NCBI GenBank assembly: GCA_038521865.1
Contig: JBCBKO010000001.1
Location: 558,001 to 622,000, forward strand
Length of the DNA stretch: 64,000 bases
Direction: 5' to 3'
DNA from: CALBPI01 sp038521865
GTDB lineage: Bacteria > Pseudomonadota > Gammaproteobacteria > Steroidobacterales > Woeseiaceae
The notes under the pieces are model-generated. The model had not been told where the DNA came from. It did no database searches and saw nothing but the letters and a program-made list of their open reading frames with translations. Made by a program: the position numbers and the translations under genes. Each line of letters opens with the position of its first letter. Position 1 is the stretch's first letter. This document shows positions 44,693 to 52,803 of this stretch, in pieces.

Positions 44693-44810
44693 CCGCTTCA
44701 TCTGTCGCCCAATCTTCAAGATCGACCGCAGGAGTTGGCACCTTGCAGTCGATCTGCAGGTTGCCCCGGCATCAAAGGGCCTGTCCCTCCGCCGGTCTCG
44801 ATGAACACGG
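44693..44810 (-). ncRNA. SAM-I (S-box) riboswitch
   Basis: The minus strand carries the conserved S-box core in order: TTCATCGAGA, GGAGGGACAGGCCC, TTTGATGCC, GGGGCAACC, then AGGTGCCAACTCC and ACAGATGAA. P1 is formed by CCG..TTCATC (44800-44810) and GATGAA..CGG (44693-44702). All the invariant segments of the SAM-I consensus are present. The RNA should bind S-adenosylmethionine and repress metY-metX. Confidence 0.95.
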
Positions 44811-44836
44811 CAGATGTTTTAACGCCAGCGTGTATT

Positions 44837-44842
44837 TGTCAA
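44837..44842 (-). promoter_or_regulatory. -35 element of the metYX promoter
   Basis: A perfect TTGACA on the minus strand, placing a -10 around 44814-44819 (AAACAT, weak) and a transcript start at the 5' edge of riboswitch P1. It stands back to back with the plus-strand promoter at 44855-44883. Confidence 0.5.
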
Positions 44843-44854
44843 CACCAAATCTGC

Positions 44855-44883
44855 TTGCACGGGACACAAGTCGGCGCTAGTAT
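44855..44883 (+). promoter_or_regulatory. Promoter of the TrpR-like regulator and his operon
   Basis: TTGCAC (44855-44860) and TAGTAT (44878-44883) with 17-base spacing; the predicted start near 44890 lies at the edge of the palindromic operator. Confidence 0.65.
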
Positions 44884-44891
44884 GCGTCAAC

Positions 44892-44909
44892 GTAATAGCA
44901 CGCTAATAC
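44892..44909 (+). promoter_or_regulatory. trp-operator-like palindrome
   Basis: The 18-base GTAATAGCACGCTAATAC has arms GTAATAGC and GCTAATAC that are complementary at seven of eight positions. It keeps the outer GTA-x-TAG and CTA-x-TAC of the E. coli TrpR operator (GTACTAG....CTAGTAC). It covers the predicted transcription start of the TrpR-family gene 12 bases downstream, as expected for autorepression and control of the following his genes. Confidence 0.7.
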
Positions 44910-44920
44910 ACTGATACGAA

Positions 44921-45232
44921 ATGAAACCGAATCGTGAAGTGGCAAGCCGGAGCGACATTCGCTCGGAAAAAGCCTTGTCCGACGCCATCGCCGCGGTGAC
45001 GAGCTCCGACGAAATCCACGCGTTGCTGATTGATTTGTGCACACCTGCAGAACTCCAGGCACTCGCAGACCGATGGAATGTCGTCCTGCAACTTCAAGCC
45101 GGTAAAGCGTATCGCACGATTCAGGCTGAAACCGGCGTCAGTGTGACCACTATCGGCCGGGTGGCGCGCTGTCTAAACCAAGGTGCAGGCGGCTATCACG
45201 CTGCCCTGAGTGCACTTGCCGCAACCGAATAA
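44921..45232 (+). CDS. TrpR/YerC-YecD family transcriptional regulator
   Basis: A 103-residue all-helical DNA-binding protein of the TrpR superfamily. LLIDLCTPAELQALADRWNVVLQLQAGKAYRTIQ matches the family helices in shortened form (LCTPAELQALADRW), and the recognition helix-turn-helix is ETGVSVTTIGRVARCLN. It lies 15 bases before hisG and carries a TrpR-type operator in its own promoter. YerC-type proteins beside his genes have been proposed as histidine repressors; that role is inferred here, and the corepressor could be histidine rather than tryptophan. Confidence 0.88.
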   Translation: MKPNREVASRSDIRSEKALSDAIAAVTSSDEIHALLIDLCTPAELQALADRWNVVLQLQAGKAYRTIQAETGVSVTTIGRVARCLNQGAGGYHAALSALAATE

Positions 45233-45247
45233 AGGGAACCAACCAGC

Positions 45248-46150
45248 ATGTCAAAGGACGAGCAAAGACTGCGCGTCGCCGTACAAAAGTCAGGGCGCCT
45301 GACCGACAAGACGCTCTCACTGCTACAACGATGTGGACTCGAAATCCGAACCAGTAAGGATCAGCTGTTTTGCTACGGCGAAAACATGCCTATCGATCTG
45401 CTTCTGGTCCGGGATGACGATATCCCCGGATTGGTTGCGGAAGACGTCTGTGATCTCGGGATTGCCGGCCTGAATATTCTTGATGAGACCCGCCTAAATG
45501 GTTCGCTAGGTTCTGAGAAAGAACCATTCAAGCTGCTGCGGAAACTCGGATTCGGGCACTGCCGGCTATCATTGGCGGCGGCTAAGGGAACCCACTGGGC
45601 AGGGCCAGCAAGCCTGCAAAACAAACGCATTGCTACGAGCTACCCCGCGATCACCCGCGACTTTCTGCAACGAACAGGTATTGACGCCGAAGTCGTCTAT
45701 TTCAGTGGCGCGGTTGAGATTGCACCACGCCTCGGCAAGGCGGAGTTCATCTGCGATCTGGTCTCGACCGGATCGACTCTGGCGGCGAACGGCCTGGACG
45801 AGCTGGAAACGCTGCTTGAGAGTGAAGTCTGCCTGATTCAGACACCTGTCACGCTCTCTGACTTCAAGCAGGAATGGATCGACAGATTGCTGCAACGCAT
45901 GCAGGGCGTCATGCAGGTGAGCGAAAGCAAGTACATCATGCTGCACGCACCAAGAGAAGCTTTGAGTGAGATCACTCAGATCCTGCCCGGCACCGAAGCG
46001 CCCACCGTCCTCCCACTCGAAGGACTCGACGATCGCGTCGCGGTGCATGCCGTCTGTCGCGAGAATGTGTTCTGGGAGACGCTGGAGTCACTCAAGGCAG
46101 CAGGCGCGAGTTCGATGCTGGTACTGCCGGTGGAGAAAATGCTCGCATGA
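45248..46150 (+). CDS. hisG: ATP phosphoribosyltransferase, long form
   Basis: First step of histidine synthesis, joining ATP and PRPP. At 300 residues it is the long form with a C-terminal ACT-like regulatory domain (about 225-300) for histidine feedback, so no HisZ is needed. LRVAVQKSGRLTDKTLSLL opens the protein in the family manner. ITRDFLQRTGIDAEVVYFSGAVEIAPRLG, given here in pieces as RTGIDAEVVYFSG and EIAPRLG, precedes the PRPP loop DLVSTGSTLAANGL. The stop overlaps hisD (ATGA). Confidence 0.97.
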   Translation: MSKDEQRLRVAVQKSGRLTDKTLSLLQRCGLEIRTSKDQLFCYGENMPIDLLLVRDDDIPGLVAEDVCDLGIAGLNILDETRLNGSLGSEKEPFKLLRKLGFGHCRLSLAAAKGTHWAGPASLQNKRIATSYPAITRDFLQRTGIDAEVVYFSGAVEIAPRLGKAEFICDLVSTGSTLAANGLDELETLLESEVCLIQTPVTLSDFKQEWIDRLLQRMQGVMQVSESKYIMLHAPREALSEITQILPGTEAPTVLPLEGLDDRVAVHAVCRENVFWETLESLKAAGASSMLVLPVEKMLA

Positions 46151-47448
46151 AGGTTTCCGTACTCAATTGGGCCGAACTGAGCGAATCCGAACGCGACGCG
46201 GTTTTGCAGCGGCCTGCGATGATTGAAGATGAGAGCATCCGTCAGGCTGTGCGCAACATCATTGCGGACGTTCAAGCCAACGGAGATGCAGCGCTTCGTG
46301 AATTGACTACCCGCTTCGACCGCGTCGATATCGATCGGTTTGAGGTCACGTCAGAGGAAATCGATGCGGCTAAGTCACTACTGACCAAGCCTGATCGACG
46401 GGCAATCAAGACGGCGATTGCCAATGTGCGAACCTTCCATACCGCGCAAAGTTCCGATGATATTGACGTCACCACGACTCCCGGTGTTCGTTGTGAACGC
46501 CTGACGCGACCGATGGAGACGGTAGGCCTCTATGTGCCGGCCGGAACAGCACCTCTGCCGTCAGCGGCGATCATGATGGCTGTACCCGCCCAAATCGCGG
46601 GCTGCACCAATACAGTCCTGTGCGCTCCACCGCGGTCGGACGGCACGGTGGACCCCGCCATTTTGTATGTGGCAAAACGCACAGGGGTAACGCAAGTGTT
46701 TCGAGTGGGTGGCGCTCAGGCAATAGCTGCCATGGCCTACGGCACAGAATCGATACCCCGCGTCTCAAAAATTTTTGGCCCAGGCAACGCTTTCGTGGCC
46801 GAAGCAAAATCACAGGTGTCCGCTGATCCCAACGGCGCAGCGCAGGACCTACCTGCCGGGCCATCTGAGGTGTTGGTCATCGCAGATGAATCCGCACGCG
46901 CAGAGGTCGTCGCTGCCGACTTGCTTTCTCAGGCAGAACACGGCGAGGATTCGCAGGTCGTACTACTTTGCACGTCCAGTGAATTGATCGAGGCGGTGCA
47001 AACCGAACTGCAGACCCAACTTGAGGCATTGCCGAGAAGCGCTATTGCCGCAGAAGCGATGACCAACAGTCGACTTGTGCGGGTGGCGTCCATCGATGAA
47101 GCCATAGCTGTCAGCAATCGCTACGCTCCGGAACACCTGATCATCAATACGCGTGATGCGAGGGCCCTACTCCCGGCAATCACCAACGCCGGTTCAGTGT
47201 TCCTCGGACCGTGGACGCCGGAGTCACTTGGCGACTATTGCAGTGGTACCAACCACGTCTTGCCGACCTACGGGTTCGCCCGAAACTACTCCGGCTTAGG
47301 TGTAGAACAATTCCAGAAATTCGTGACCGTGCAGGAGGCCTCTGAGTCAGGACTTCGTGCCCTTGGCCCTATTGCCCAGACACTGGCAACTTTGGAGAAT
47401 CTCGACGCACACGAGCGCGCGGTCCGTGTGCGATTGGAATCGTTATGA
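46147..47448 (+). CDS. hisD: Histidinol dehydrogenase
   Basis: Zinc enzyme of 433 residues carrying out the last two oxidations to histidine. Motifs: YVPAGTAPLPSAAIMMAVPA, KIFGPGNAFVAEAKSQV, DLPAGPSEVLVIAD and DLLSQAEHGEDSQ with the zinc-site Gln and His. NAGSVFLGPWTPESLGDYC and GTNHVLPT complete the active site. It is coupled to hisG and hisC by four-base overlaps. Confidence 0.97.
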   Translation: MKVSVLNWAELSESERDAVLQRPAMIEDESIRQAVRNIIADVQANGDAALRELTTRFDRVDIDRFEVTSEEIDAAKSLLTKPDRRAIKTAIANVRTFHTAQSSDDIDVTTTPGVRCERLTRPMETVGLYVPAGTAPLPSAAIMMAVPAQIAGCTNTVLCAPPRSDGTVDPAILYVAKRTGVTQVFRVGGAQAIAAMAYGTESIPRVSKIFGPGNAFVAEAKSQVSADPNGAAQDLPAGPSEVLVIADESARAEVVAADLLSQAEHGEDSQVVLLCTSSELIEAVQTELQTQLEALPRSAIAAEAMTNSRLVRVASIDEAIAVSNRYAPEHLIINTRDARALLPAITNAGSVFLGPWTPESLGDYCSGTNHVLPTYGFARNYSGLGVEQFQKFVTVQEASESGLRALGPIAQTLATLENLDAHERAVRVRLESL

Positions 47449-48527
47449 CGTCGCTTCTGAAACTGGCGCGACCAGAAGTTCGCGAGCTCAAGGCCTACGT
47501 GCCTGCCAACTATGCTGATGGTGCGGTTCGGCTGAATGCCAACGAGTCACCTGAGCGCAGCGATGGCGACACCTCTTCCGCCGGCATGCATCGTTACCCT
47601 GAAGCGCGACCGAAAGCACTGACGCAAACTCTGGCCAAACACTTTGGTGTGCCGGACGCGAACGTCTTCGTGACGCGCGGCAGTAGCGAGGCGATCGACT
47701 TGATGATTCGTTGCTTTTGTCGCCCGAATCTTGACGGCATTGTCATTTCACCGCCGACTTTTGGAATGTACAGCGTATACGCCAACCTGCAGAGTGCCGC
47801 AGTTCGCAGTGTGCCGCTCGTCGCAAAAAAAGGATTCACATTGCCTGTAGACGCAATCGTGGACAGCTGGCGTGGGACTGACCGATTGGTGTTTGTAACC
47901 TCACCGAATAACCCAACTGGAAACGCGCAATCGGTATCCGAGATTGCTCGATTGGCAGCGGCGATTCATGGTCGTGGCATTGTCGTTGTCGATGGTGCCT
48001 ATGCCGAATTCGCAGACCTTGATGCGATGATGTCGCTATTGGAGCAACCAAACATCGTGATGCTGAGAACGATGTCAAAAGCGTACGGGCTCGCCGGCGC
48101 TCGTTGCGGTGCCGCACTGGGTCCGGCCGAAGTGATCGACCTGCTCGCCAAGACAATGCCACCGTACGCGGTACCCACGCCAAGCTCCGACGCAGCACTG
48201 GCTGTGCTTGCCGAAGAAGCGCTGGCGACCATGCCCGCGAGGCTGGAGTGGATAGTTACCGAACGCAACCGGCTAGCGACGGCGCTTGGCAGGCTGAATT
48301 TAGTCGAGCGGGTGTACCCGAGTGACGCCAATTTTCTTTTGGTGAAATTTCGTGACCCGCAGTCAGTCTTGGACATCGCTGCACGGGAGGGCCTCTTGCT
48401 TCGCGACTTCAGCGCTGCCCCGCTCACACCTAATTGCCTGCGCATCTCGGTTGGCAAGGAAGCGGACAATACGCGATTGATCGAAATCCTACAGTCACTC
48501 GATGCGCGATCTAGAGGTGCTGCCTGA
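47445..48527 (+). CDS. hisC: Histidinol-phosphate aminotransferase
   Basis: PLP enzyme of 360 residues. RLNANESPE near the start, TRGSSEAIDLMIR, VTSPNNPTGNAQ and VVVDGAYAEFAD are typical, and the Schiff-base Lys is in RTMSKAYGLAGARCG. The C-terminal LRISVGKEADN binds substrate. The ATG overlaps the hisD stop, and its last base is shared with the hisB start. Confidence 0.96.
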   Translation: MTSLLKLARPEVRELKAYVPANYADGAVRLNANESPERSDGDTSSAGMHRYPEARPKALTQTLAKHFGVPDANVFVTRGSSEAIDLMIRCFCRPNLDGIVISPPTFGMYSVYANLQSAAVRSVPLVAKKGFTLPVDAIVDSWRGTDRLVFVTSPNNPTGNAQSVSEIARLAAAIHGRGIVVVDGAYAEFADLDAMMSLLEQPNIVMLRTMSKAYGLAGARCGAALGPAEVIDLLAKTMPPYAVPTPSSDAALAVLAEEALATMPARLEWIVTERNRLATALGRLNLVERVYPSDANFLLVKFRDPQSVLDIAAREGLLLRDFSAAPLTPNCLRISVGKEADNTRLIEILQSLDARSRGAA

Positions 48528-49591
48528 TGGGCAAAAGACCGATTCTGTTTGTCGATCGCGACGGCACACTCATCGAGGAGCCCGCCGACGAGCAAGTTGA
48601 CCGTATCGATAAAATACGTTTGGTGCCGGGGGTTATCAACGCGCTTCAACGACTGACGGCCGCCGGGTGGGAGCTGGTCATGGTCACTAACCAAGACGGA
48701 CTAGGCACGGAATCCTTCCCGGAGGCGGAGTTCACCGAGCCGCATGAGTTCATGGTGCAATTATTTGAAAGCCAGGGGATCACATTTGCCGAGACTTTTG
48801 TCTGCCCGCACCGCCCCGAGGACGGGTGCCAATGCCGTAAGCCGGCAACCGGTCTGTTGACCCGGTTTCTCGCGGCTAACCAAATCGACATGGATCGGTC
48901 AGCGGTGGTTGGCGACCGAGCAACCGATGTGCAATTGGCCGATGCGATTGGCATCAAGGGCTTTCTACTCGACGACGGTCTGGATTGGGACGGCATCGCT
49001 CACCAACTGCTGGACCTGCCGCGCACCGCGACACTTTCTCGCAATACAAATGAGACCCGGATCGATTGTGAAGTCGATCTCGATGCGCCGGGACCACAAC
49101 GAATCTCAACGGGTATCGGATTCCTCGACCACATGCTTGAGCAATTGAGCAAACACGGTGGATTCGCGCTGACCCTTACTTGCACCGGCGATCTGCATAT
49201 CGACGATCACCACACCATAGAGGATATCGCGCTCACGCTAGGGGCCACAGTGAAAGCGGCGCTTGGGGACAAGAAAGGCATTGGAAGGTATGGCTTTGTG
49301 CTGCCGATGGACGAAGCGCAGACGACAGTTGCCGTCGATCTTTCAGGTCGCCCGGCAACGCGCTACGAGGTCGAGCTTCGACGTGAGCGCATCGGGGAAC
49401 TGGCAAGCGAGATGCTGCCCCATTTCTTCCAATCGTTCGCGCAGGCATTGGGTGCTGCCATCCACATTCGTGCGGACGGCGACAACGATCACCACATCGT
49501 CGAAGGCTGCTTTAAGGGACTTGGACGTGCTCTTCGACCGGCGCTGGAGCGAACTGGCGAAGAGCTACCATCAACCAAGGGGATGCTGTGA
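48527..49591 (+). CDS. hisB: Bifunctional histidinol-phosphatase / imidazoleglycerol-phosphate dehydratase
   Basis: Two enzymes in one 354-residue chain, as in Enterobacteria and Xanthomonads. The N-terminal HAD phosphatase (about 1-165) shows FVDRDGTLIEE and the zinc loop CPHRPEDGCQCRKP. The C-terminal dehydratase (about 168-354) shows GIGFLDHMLEQLSKHG, HIDDHHTIEDIALTLG and DNDHHIVEGCFKGLG with manganese-binding His residues. The GTGA overlap couples it to hisH. Confidence 0.97.
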   Translation: MGKRPILFVDRDGTLIEEPADEQVDRIDKIRLVPGVINALQRLTAAGWELVMVTNQDGLGTESFPEAEFTEPHEFMVQLFESQGITFAETFVCPHRPEDGCQCRKPATGLLTRFLAANQIDMDRSAVVGDRATDVQLADAIGIKGFLLDDGLDWDGIAHQLLDLPRTATLSRNTNETRIDCEVDLDAPGPQRISTGIGFLDHMLEQLSKHGGFALTLTCTGDLHIDDHHTIEDIALTLGATVKAALGDKKGIGRYGFVLPMDEAQTTVAVDLSGRPATRYEVELRRERIGELASEMLPHFFQSFAQALGAAIHIRADGDNDHHIVEGCFKGLGRALRPALERTGEELPSTKGML

Positions 49592-50187
49592 ACACACAAG
49601 TAGCAATCGTCGACACAGGCGGCGCCAACATTGCTTCCTTGCGGTTTGCGCTCGAACGTCTGGGTGCAGAAACACGGCTCACAACGGAAGTCAATCAGCT
49701 GAACGCGGCTAGTCATGTTGTCTTACCGGGTGTCGGTGCCGCAATGGACGCGATGCAGCGTCTGGATGAGCTCGACCTCATCGAACCCATTAAGAAGCTG
49801 GAACAGCCCGTCCTTGGCATCTGTCTCGGCATGCAATTGCTGGCAGCGTTTTCCGAAGAACAAGGCGCTCGCTGCCTGGGTATCACTGCCGATCGCACGG
49901 AACAGTTGATGCCTTCGCGTGACGAGACCGTTCCGCACATGGGATGGAATCAGTTGAACCGGATTGACGACGACCCACTGCTTCGTGACATCTCGGTAGA
50001 TGACTATTTTTATTTCGTTCACAGCTACGCGATTCCCATCGGAAACAGCACCGTGGCGAGTTGTCGCTATACGCGCGACTTCGCGGCAGTAATTCGACAG
50101 GGCAATTTCACGGGGACACAGTTTCATCCGGAGCGATCTTCTTCTGCGGGCGCGCAGCTTCTTAGCAATTTCCTGGAGCTTTACTAG
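49588..50187 (+). CDS. hisH: Imidazole glycerol phosphate synthase, glutaminase subunit
   Basis: Class I glutamine amidotransferase of 199 residues that feeds ammonia to HisF. The oxyanion strand is PGVGAAMDAM, the nucleophile Cys is in LGICLGMQLL, and the His-x-Glu pair is in TGTQFHPERSS. It starts at GTG 49588, overlapping hisB. Together with HisF it forms IGP and AICAR. Confidence 0.96.
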   Translation: MNTQVAIVDTGGANIASLRFALERLGAETRLTTEVNQLNAASHVVLPGVGAAMDAMQRLDELDLIEPIKKLEQPVLGICLGMQLLAAFSEEQGARCLGITADRTEQLMPSRDETVPHMGWNQLNRIDDDPLLRDISVDDYFYFVHSYAIPIGNSTVASCRYTRDFAAVIRQGNFTGTQFHPERSSSAGAQLLSNFLELY

Positions 50188-50188
50188 C

Positions 50189-50917
50189 GTGCAGATTATT
50201 CCGGCAATCGATATCCGCGGTGGTAAGACCGTTCGACTGCTCCATGGGGACTACAGCAAGCAGACCGACTATGACGTCGAACCGGCCCAACTCGCGCGTC
50301 ACTACGCGTCACTTGATCTGGACAAGCTGCACGTTGTCGATCTGGACGGCGCGCTGGATGGAGTCCCGCGAAACGCGGACGCACTGAAAATGGTTATCGA
50401 GTCGACAAACGCCGAAGTACAGGTCGGAGGCGGCCTGCGAGAATTGTCGCATGTCGAAGCCCTGTTTGACGCGGGAGTCGCGCGGGTCGTCATCGGCAGT
50501 CTTGCTGTCACGCAGCCATCGCTCGTCACGAGTTGGTTTGAAAAGTTCGGTGCAAACAGGATTGTGCTAGCCATCGATGTCCGAGTCAGCGACAACGGCG
50601 TGGCAAACGTTGCTACGCATGGCTGGACTGAGACGCACGCGATGACGCTACAGCGTCTGATAGAGCGATTCTTGCCGATTGGACTCACGCACGTGTTGTG
50701 TACGGACATCAGTCGGGACGGCGCACTGACTGGTCCCTCAATTGAACTCTATGAGGCTCTGGTGCAGGACTATCCGACCCTTGCTGTCCAGGCTTCGGGT
50801 GGCGTTAGCAATCTGGACGATCTTGTTGCATTGCGTGCGACAGGCGTTAGTGGCGCAATCACAGGGCGCGCACTGCTTGAGGGCAGAATCACCGACCAGG
50901 AGATACGATCATTCTGA
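50189..50917 (+). CDS. hisA: ProFAR isomerase
   Basis: TIM-barrel Amadori isomerase of 242 residues with GTG start, one base after hisH. The two catalytic Asp residues are in PAIDIRGGKTVRL and CTDISRDGALTG; phosphate loops are VQVGGGLRE and VQASGGVSNLDD. The C-terminal end overlaps the beginning of hisF. Confidence 0.96.
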   Translation: MQIIPAIDIRGGKTVRLLHGDYSKQTDYDVEPAQLARHYASLDLDKLHVVDLDGALDGVPRNADALKMVIESTNAEVQVGGGLRELSHVEALFDAGVARVVIGSLAVTQPSLVTSWFEKFGANRIVLAIDVRVSDNGVANVATHGWTETHAMTLQRLIERFLPIGLTHVLCTDISRDGALTGPSIELYEALVQDYPTLAVQASGGVSNLDDLVALRATGVSGAITGRALLEGRITDQEIRSF

Positions 50918-51699
50918 CCAAGCGCATTATTCCCTGCCTGGACGTTCGCGACGGCAAGGTAGTCAAGGGCGTCCAGTTTGCGAATCACCGCATTGTTGGT
51001 GACATCATCGAACTGGCGCGTCGCTATCGTGATGAGGGTGCGGATGAACTTGTGTTCTACGACATCACCGCGAGCCCGGATGGCCGGAGCGTTGACAGGA
51101 GCTGGGTGAGCTCGGTGGCCGAAGTCCTCGACCTGCCTTTCTGCGTAGCCGGCGGCATCCGCTCAATCAACGATGCCACCGAAGTCCTGAATCGCGGTGC
51201 CGACAAAATTTCCATTAACTCACCTGCCCTTGAACAGCCTGAATTGATCAACGATTTAGCAGCACGATTTGGGCGACAGTGCGTGGTTGTCGGCATCGAC
51301 ACTCGTTGGGAAGATGATGACTGGCATGTCTATCAATACACCGGAGACCCCGACCGCACGAGCAACACATCGAGACTCACGCGGGAGTGGGTGGTCGAAG
51401 TCCAGGCGCGTGGAGCGGGTGAAATCGTCCTCAACTGCATGAACCAGGACGGTGTACGCCAGGGTTATGATCTGGAGCAATTAAGTGCCGTGCGTGATCT
51501 TTGCGAAGTACCCTTGATCGCATCAGGGGGCGCCGGAGCATTGGAACACTTCGCACAAGTTTTTAAGCAATGCCGTGTGGACGGTGCGCTCGCCGCCAGC
51601 GTCTTCCACAGCGGCGAGATCGCGATCCCTGATCTCAAGAGCTATCTTTCCGACAATGCGATCGCTGTGCGCATCACGAAAAGCCCAAAGGCGGCCTGA
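50911..51699 (+). CDS. hisF: Imidazole glycerol phosphate synthase, cyclase subunit
   Basis: TIM-barrel cyclase. The coding frame is certain: TKRIIPCLDVRDGKVVKGV with the catalytic Asp, then FYDITASPDGRSVD, CVAGGIRSINDA and IASGGAGALEHF. No ATG, GTG or TTG exists between an in-frame TGA at 50878-50880 and the core of the protein. The best starts are ATT at 50911 (eight bases after the AGGAG at 50898-50902, giving MLTKRIIPCLDV, which lines up with E. coli HisF) or CTG at 50914, which overlaps the hisA stop as CTGA. Length about 261-262 residues is normal. Confidence 0.9.
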   Translation: MLTKRIIPCLDVRDGKVVKGVQFANHRIVGDIIELARRYRDEGADELVFYDITASPDGRSVDRSWVSSVAEVLDLPFCVAGGIRSINDATEVLNRGADKISINSPALEQPELINDLAARFGRQCVVVGIDTRWEDDDWHVYQYTGDPDRTSNTSRLTREWVVEVQARGAGEIVLNCMNQDGVRQGYDLEQLSAVRDLCEVPLIASGGAGALEHFAQVFKQCRVDGALAASVFHSGEIAIPDLKSYLSDNAIAVRITKSPKAA

Positions 51700-51700
51700 G

Positions 51701-51988
51701 ATGGAAATACTCAAAAAGCTCGAACAGACAATTCTCGACAGAAAGACGGATGCTGATGCCAAAGACAGCTATACCGTTCGCTTGTTGCAGGATGGCATTC
51801 GACGCATCGCGCAAAAAGTGGGCGAGGAAGGCGTGGAAGTGGCACTCGCGGCTGTTGCTGAGTCGGATGATGCGCTTATTGGCGAGTGTGCCGACCTGCT
51901 CTATCACTTAAACGTATTGCTCATTGCCCGCGATCTTGGCTGGGCAGACGTCGCTTCAGAACTCTCGCGACGACATAGCGATCAATAA
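51701..51988 (+). CDS. hisE: Phosphoribosyl-ATP pyrophosphatase
   Basis: A 95-residue MazG-like helical hydrolase for the second step of histidine synthesis. LLQDGIRRIAQKVGEEGVEVALAA carries the metal-binding Glu pairs, and ECADLLYHLNVLL the third helix. It is encoded as a separate protein; the HisI cyclohydrolase domain that is fused in Enterobacteria is absent here and from the window. It begins one base after hisF and converges on the thioesterase gene, five bases from its stop. Confidence 0.95.
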   Translation: MEILKKLEQTILDRKTDADAKDSYTVRLLQDGIRRIAQKVGEEGVEVALAAVAESDDALIGECADLLYHLNVLLIARDLGWADVASELSRRHSDQ

Positions 51989-51993
51989 GGCCT

Positions 51994-52803
51994 TTATCTC
52001 TCTCGATACAACCCGGTTTGATAACTCATCGCCAACAGGAGACCGTCCTCGCGATACACAGCCGTCTCTTGGTTGATCAGTCCATCACGTAACACCCGGG
52101 CGGTAGTGTCCAACAATACGGGCGCCTCTTGGTTTTCCTTCACCTGTGCCTCGGTCGCATAAATATGCGTTCCCAGCGCAATCGTGGAGGCTTGTGTCGC
52201 ACCTTCCGCGCAGAAAAATGTGCGTGGCATGGGGGTATCGCAGATTGAAAGTAGCGCCATGTCATCGAGCGGTCGGCCATCACGTTCCCGCACCCACGTC
52301 GCGGAGCGCGGCGTGGTGTTCACCTGAAACGGACGACCTTTCGCTAATCGGATTTCATAGTGACTAAACCAAGTCGGCATGCCCTCGCGCACCGGAATCG
52401 GGAATGATTCCTCAAACGAGCGTAGCTCAGGTGCGGGTGACTCAAAGGAAATGGTTGTTGACTGTCGCTCGCCAGCAACCAACTGGCAGGAAGCCAGGAT
52501 GCGGTTCTGTTCTGGATCGATGAGTGAGACCTGCCAAAAATCGAGGGTACGCCGCTGCTCCATCAACTGAACGCGCAGCACCAAATTGTCGGCCCGCACC
52601 GGCGCCTGAAACATCACCTGCTGCGAGACAATCTGGCCCCGCATCGATGGGGATTGTCGCACCGCCTGCGCACAGGCAACCGCTTGCCAACCACCGAACG
52701 CACTATCCATATTCCAGAATCGCTGGTCGGCCTTAATGTGGAACACGCCAGCCTCGTTGCCGGGCGTCAACGAAACGGCATCGTCGAGTGCAAATACGCT
52801 CAC
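51994..52803 (-). CDS. Acyl-CoA thioesterase family protein (double hot-dog)
   Basis: A 269-residue protein with the TesB-like double hot-dog layout. The first half has FWNMDSAFGGWQAVACAQAV and VMFQAPVRADNLVLRVQLM; the second half has WVRERDGRPLDDMALLSICDTPMPR and LGTHIYATEA, ending in a typical GLLLAMSYQTGLYR strand. It probably hydrolyses acyl-CoA; chain length is unknown. It is the last gene of the six-gene minus-strand operon, starting at a GTG that overlaps the lysC-lysA stop (GTGA). Confidence 0.85.
   Translation of the reverse strand: MSVFALDDAVSLTPGNEAGVFHIKADQRFWNMDSAFGGWQAVACAQAVRQSPSMRGQIVSQQVMFQAPVRADNLVLRVQLMEQRRTLDFWQVSLIDPEQNRILASCQLVAGERQSTTISFESPAPELRSFEESFPIPVREGMPTWFSHYEIRLAKGRPFQVNTTPRSATWVRERDGRPLDDMALLSICDTPMPRTFFCAEGATQASTIALGTHIYATEAQVKENQEAPVLLDTTARVLRDGLINQETAVYREDGLLLAMSYQTGLYRER

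Noticed and set aside
44903..45097. Small minus-strand frames over the TrpR-like gene
   Set aside because: They lie antisense to a well-supported regulator and would read through its operator and promoter.
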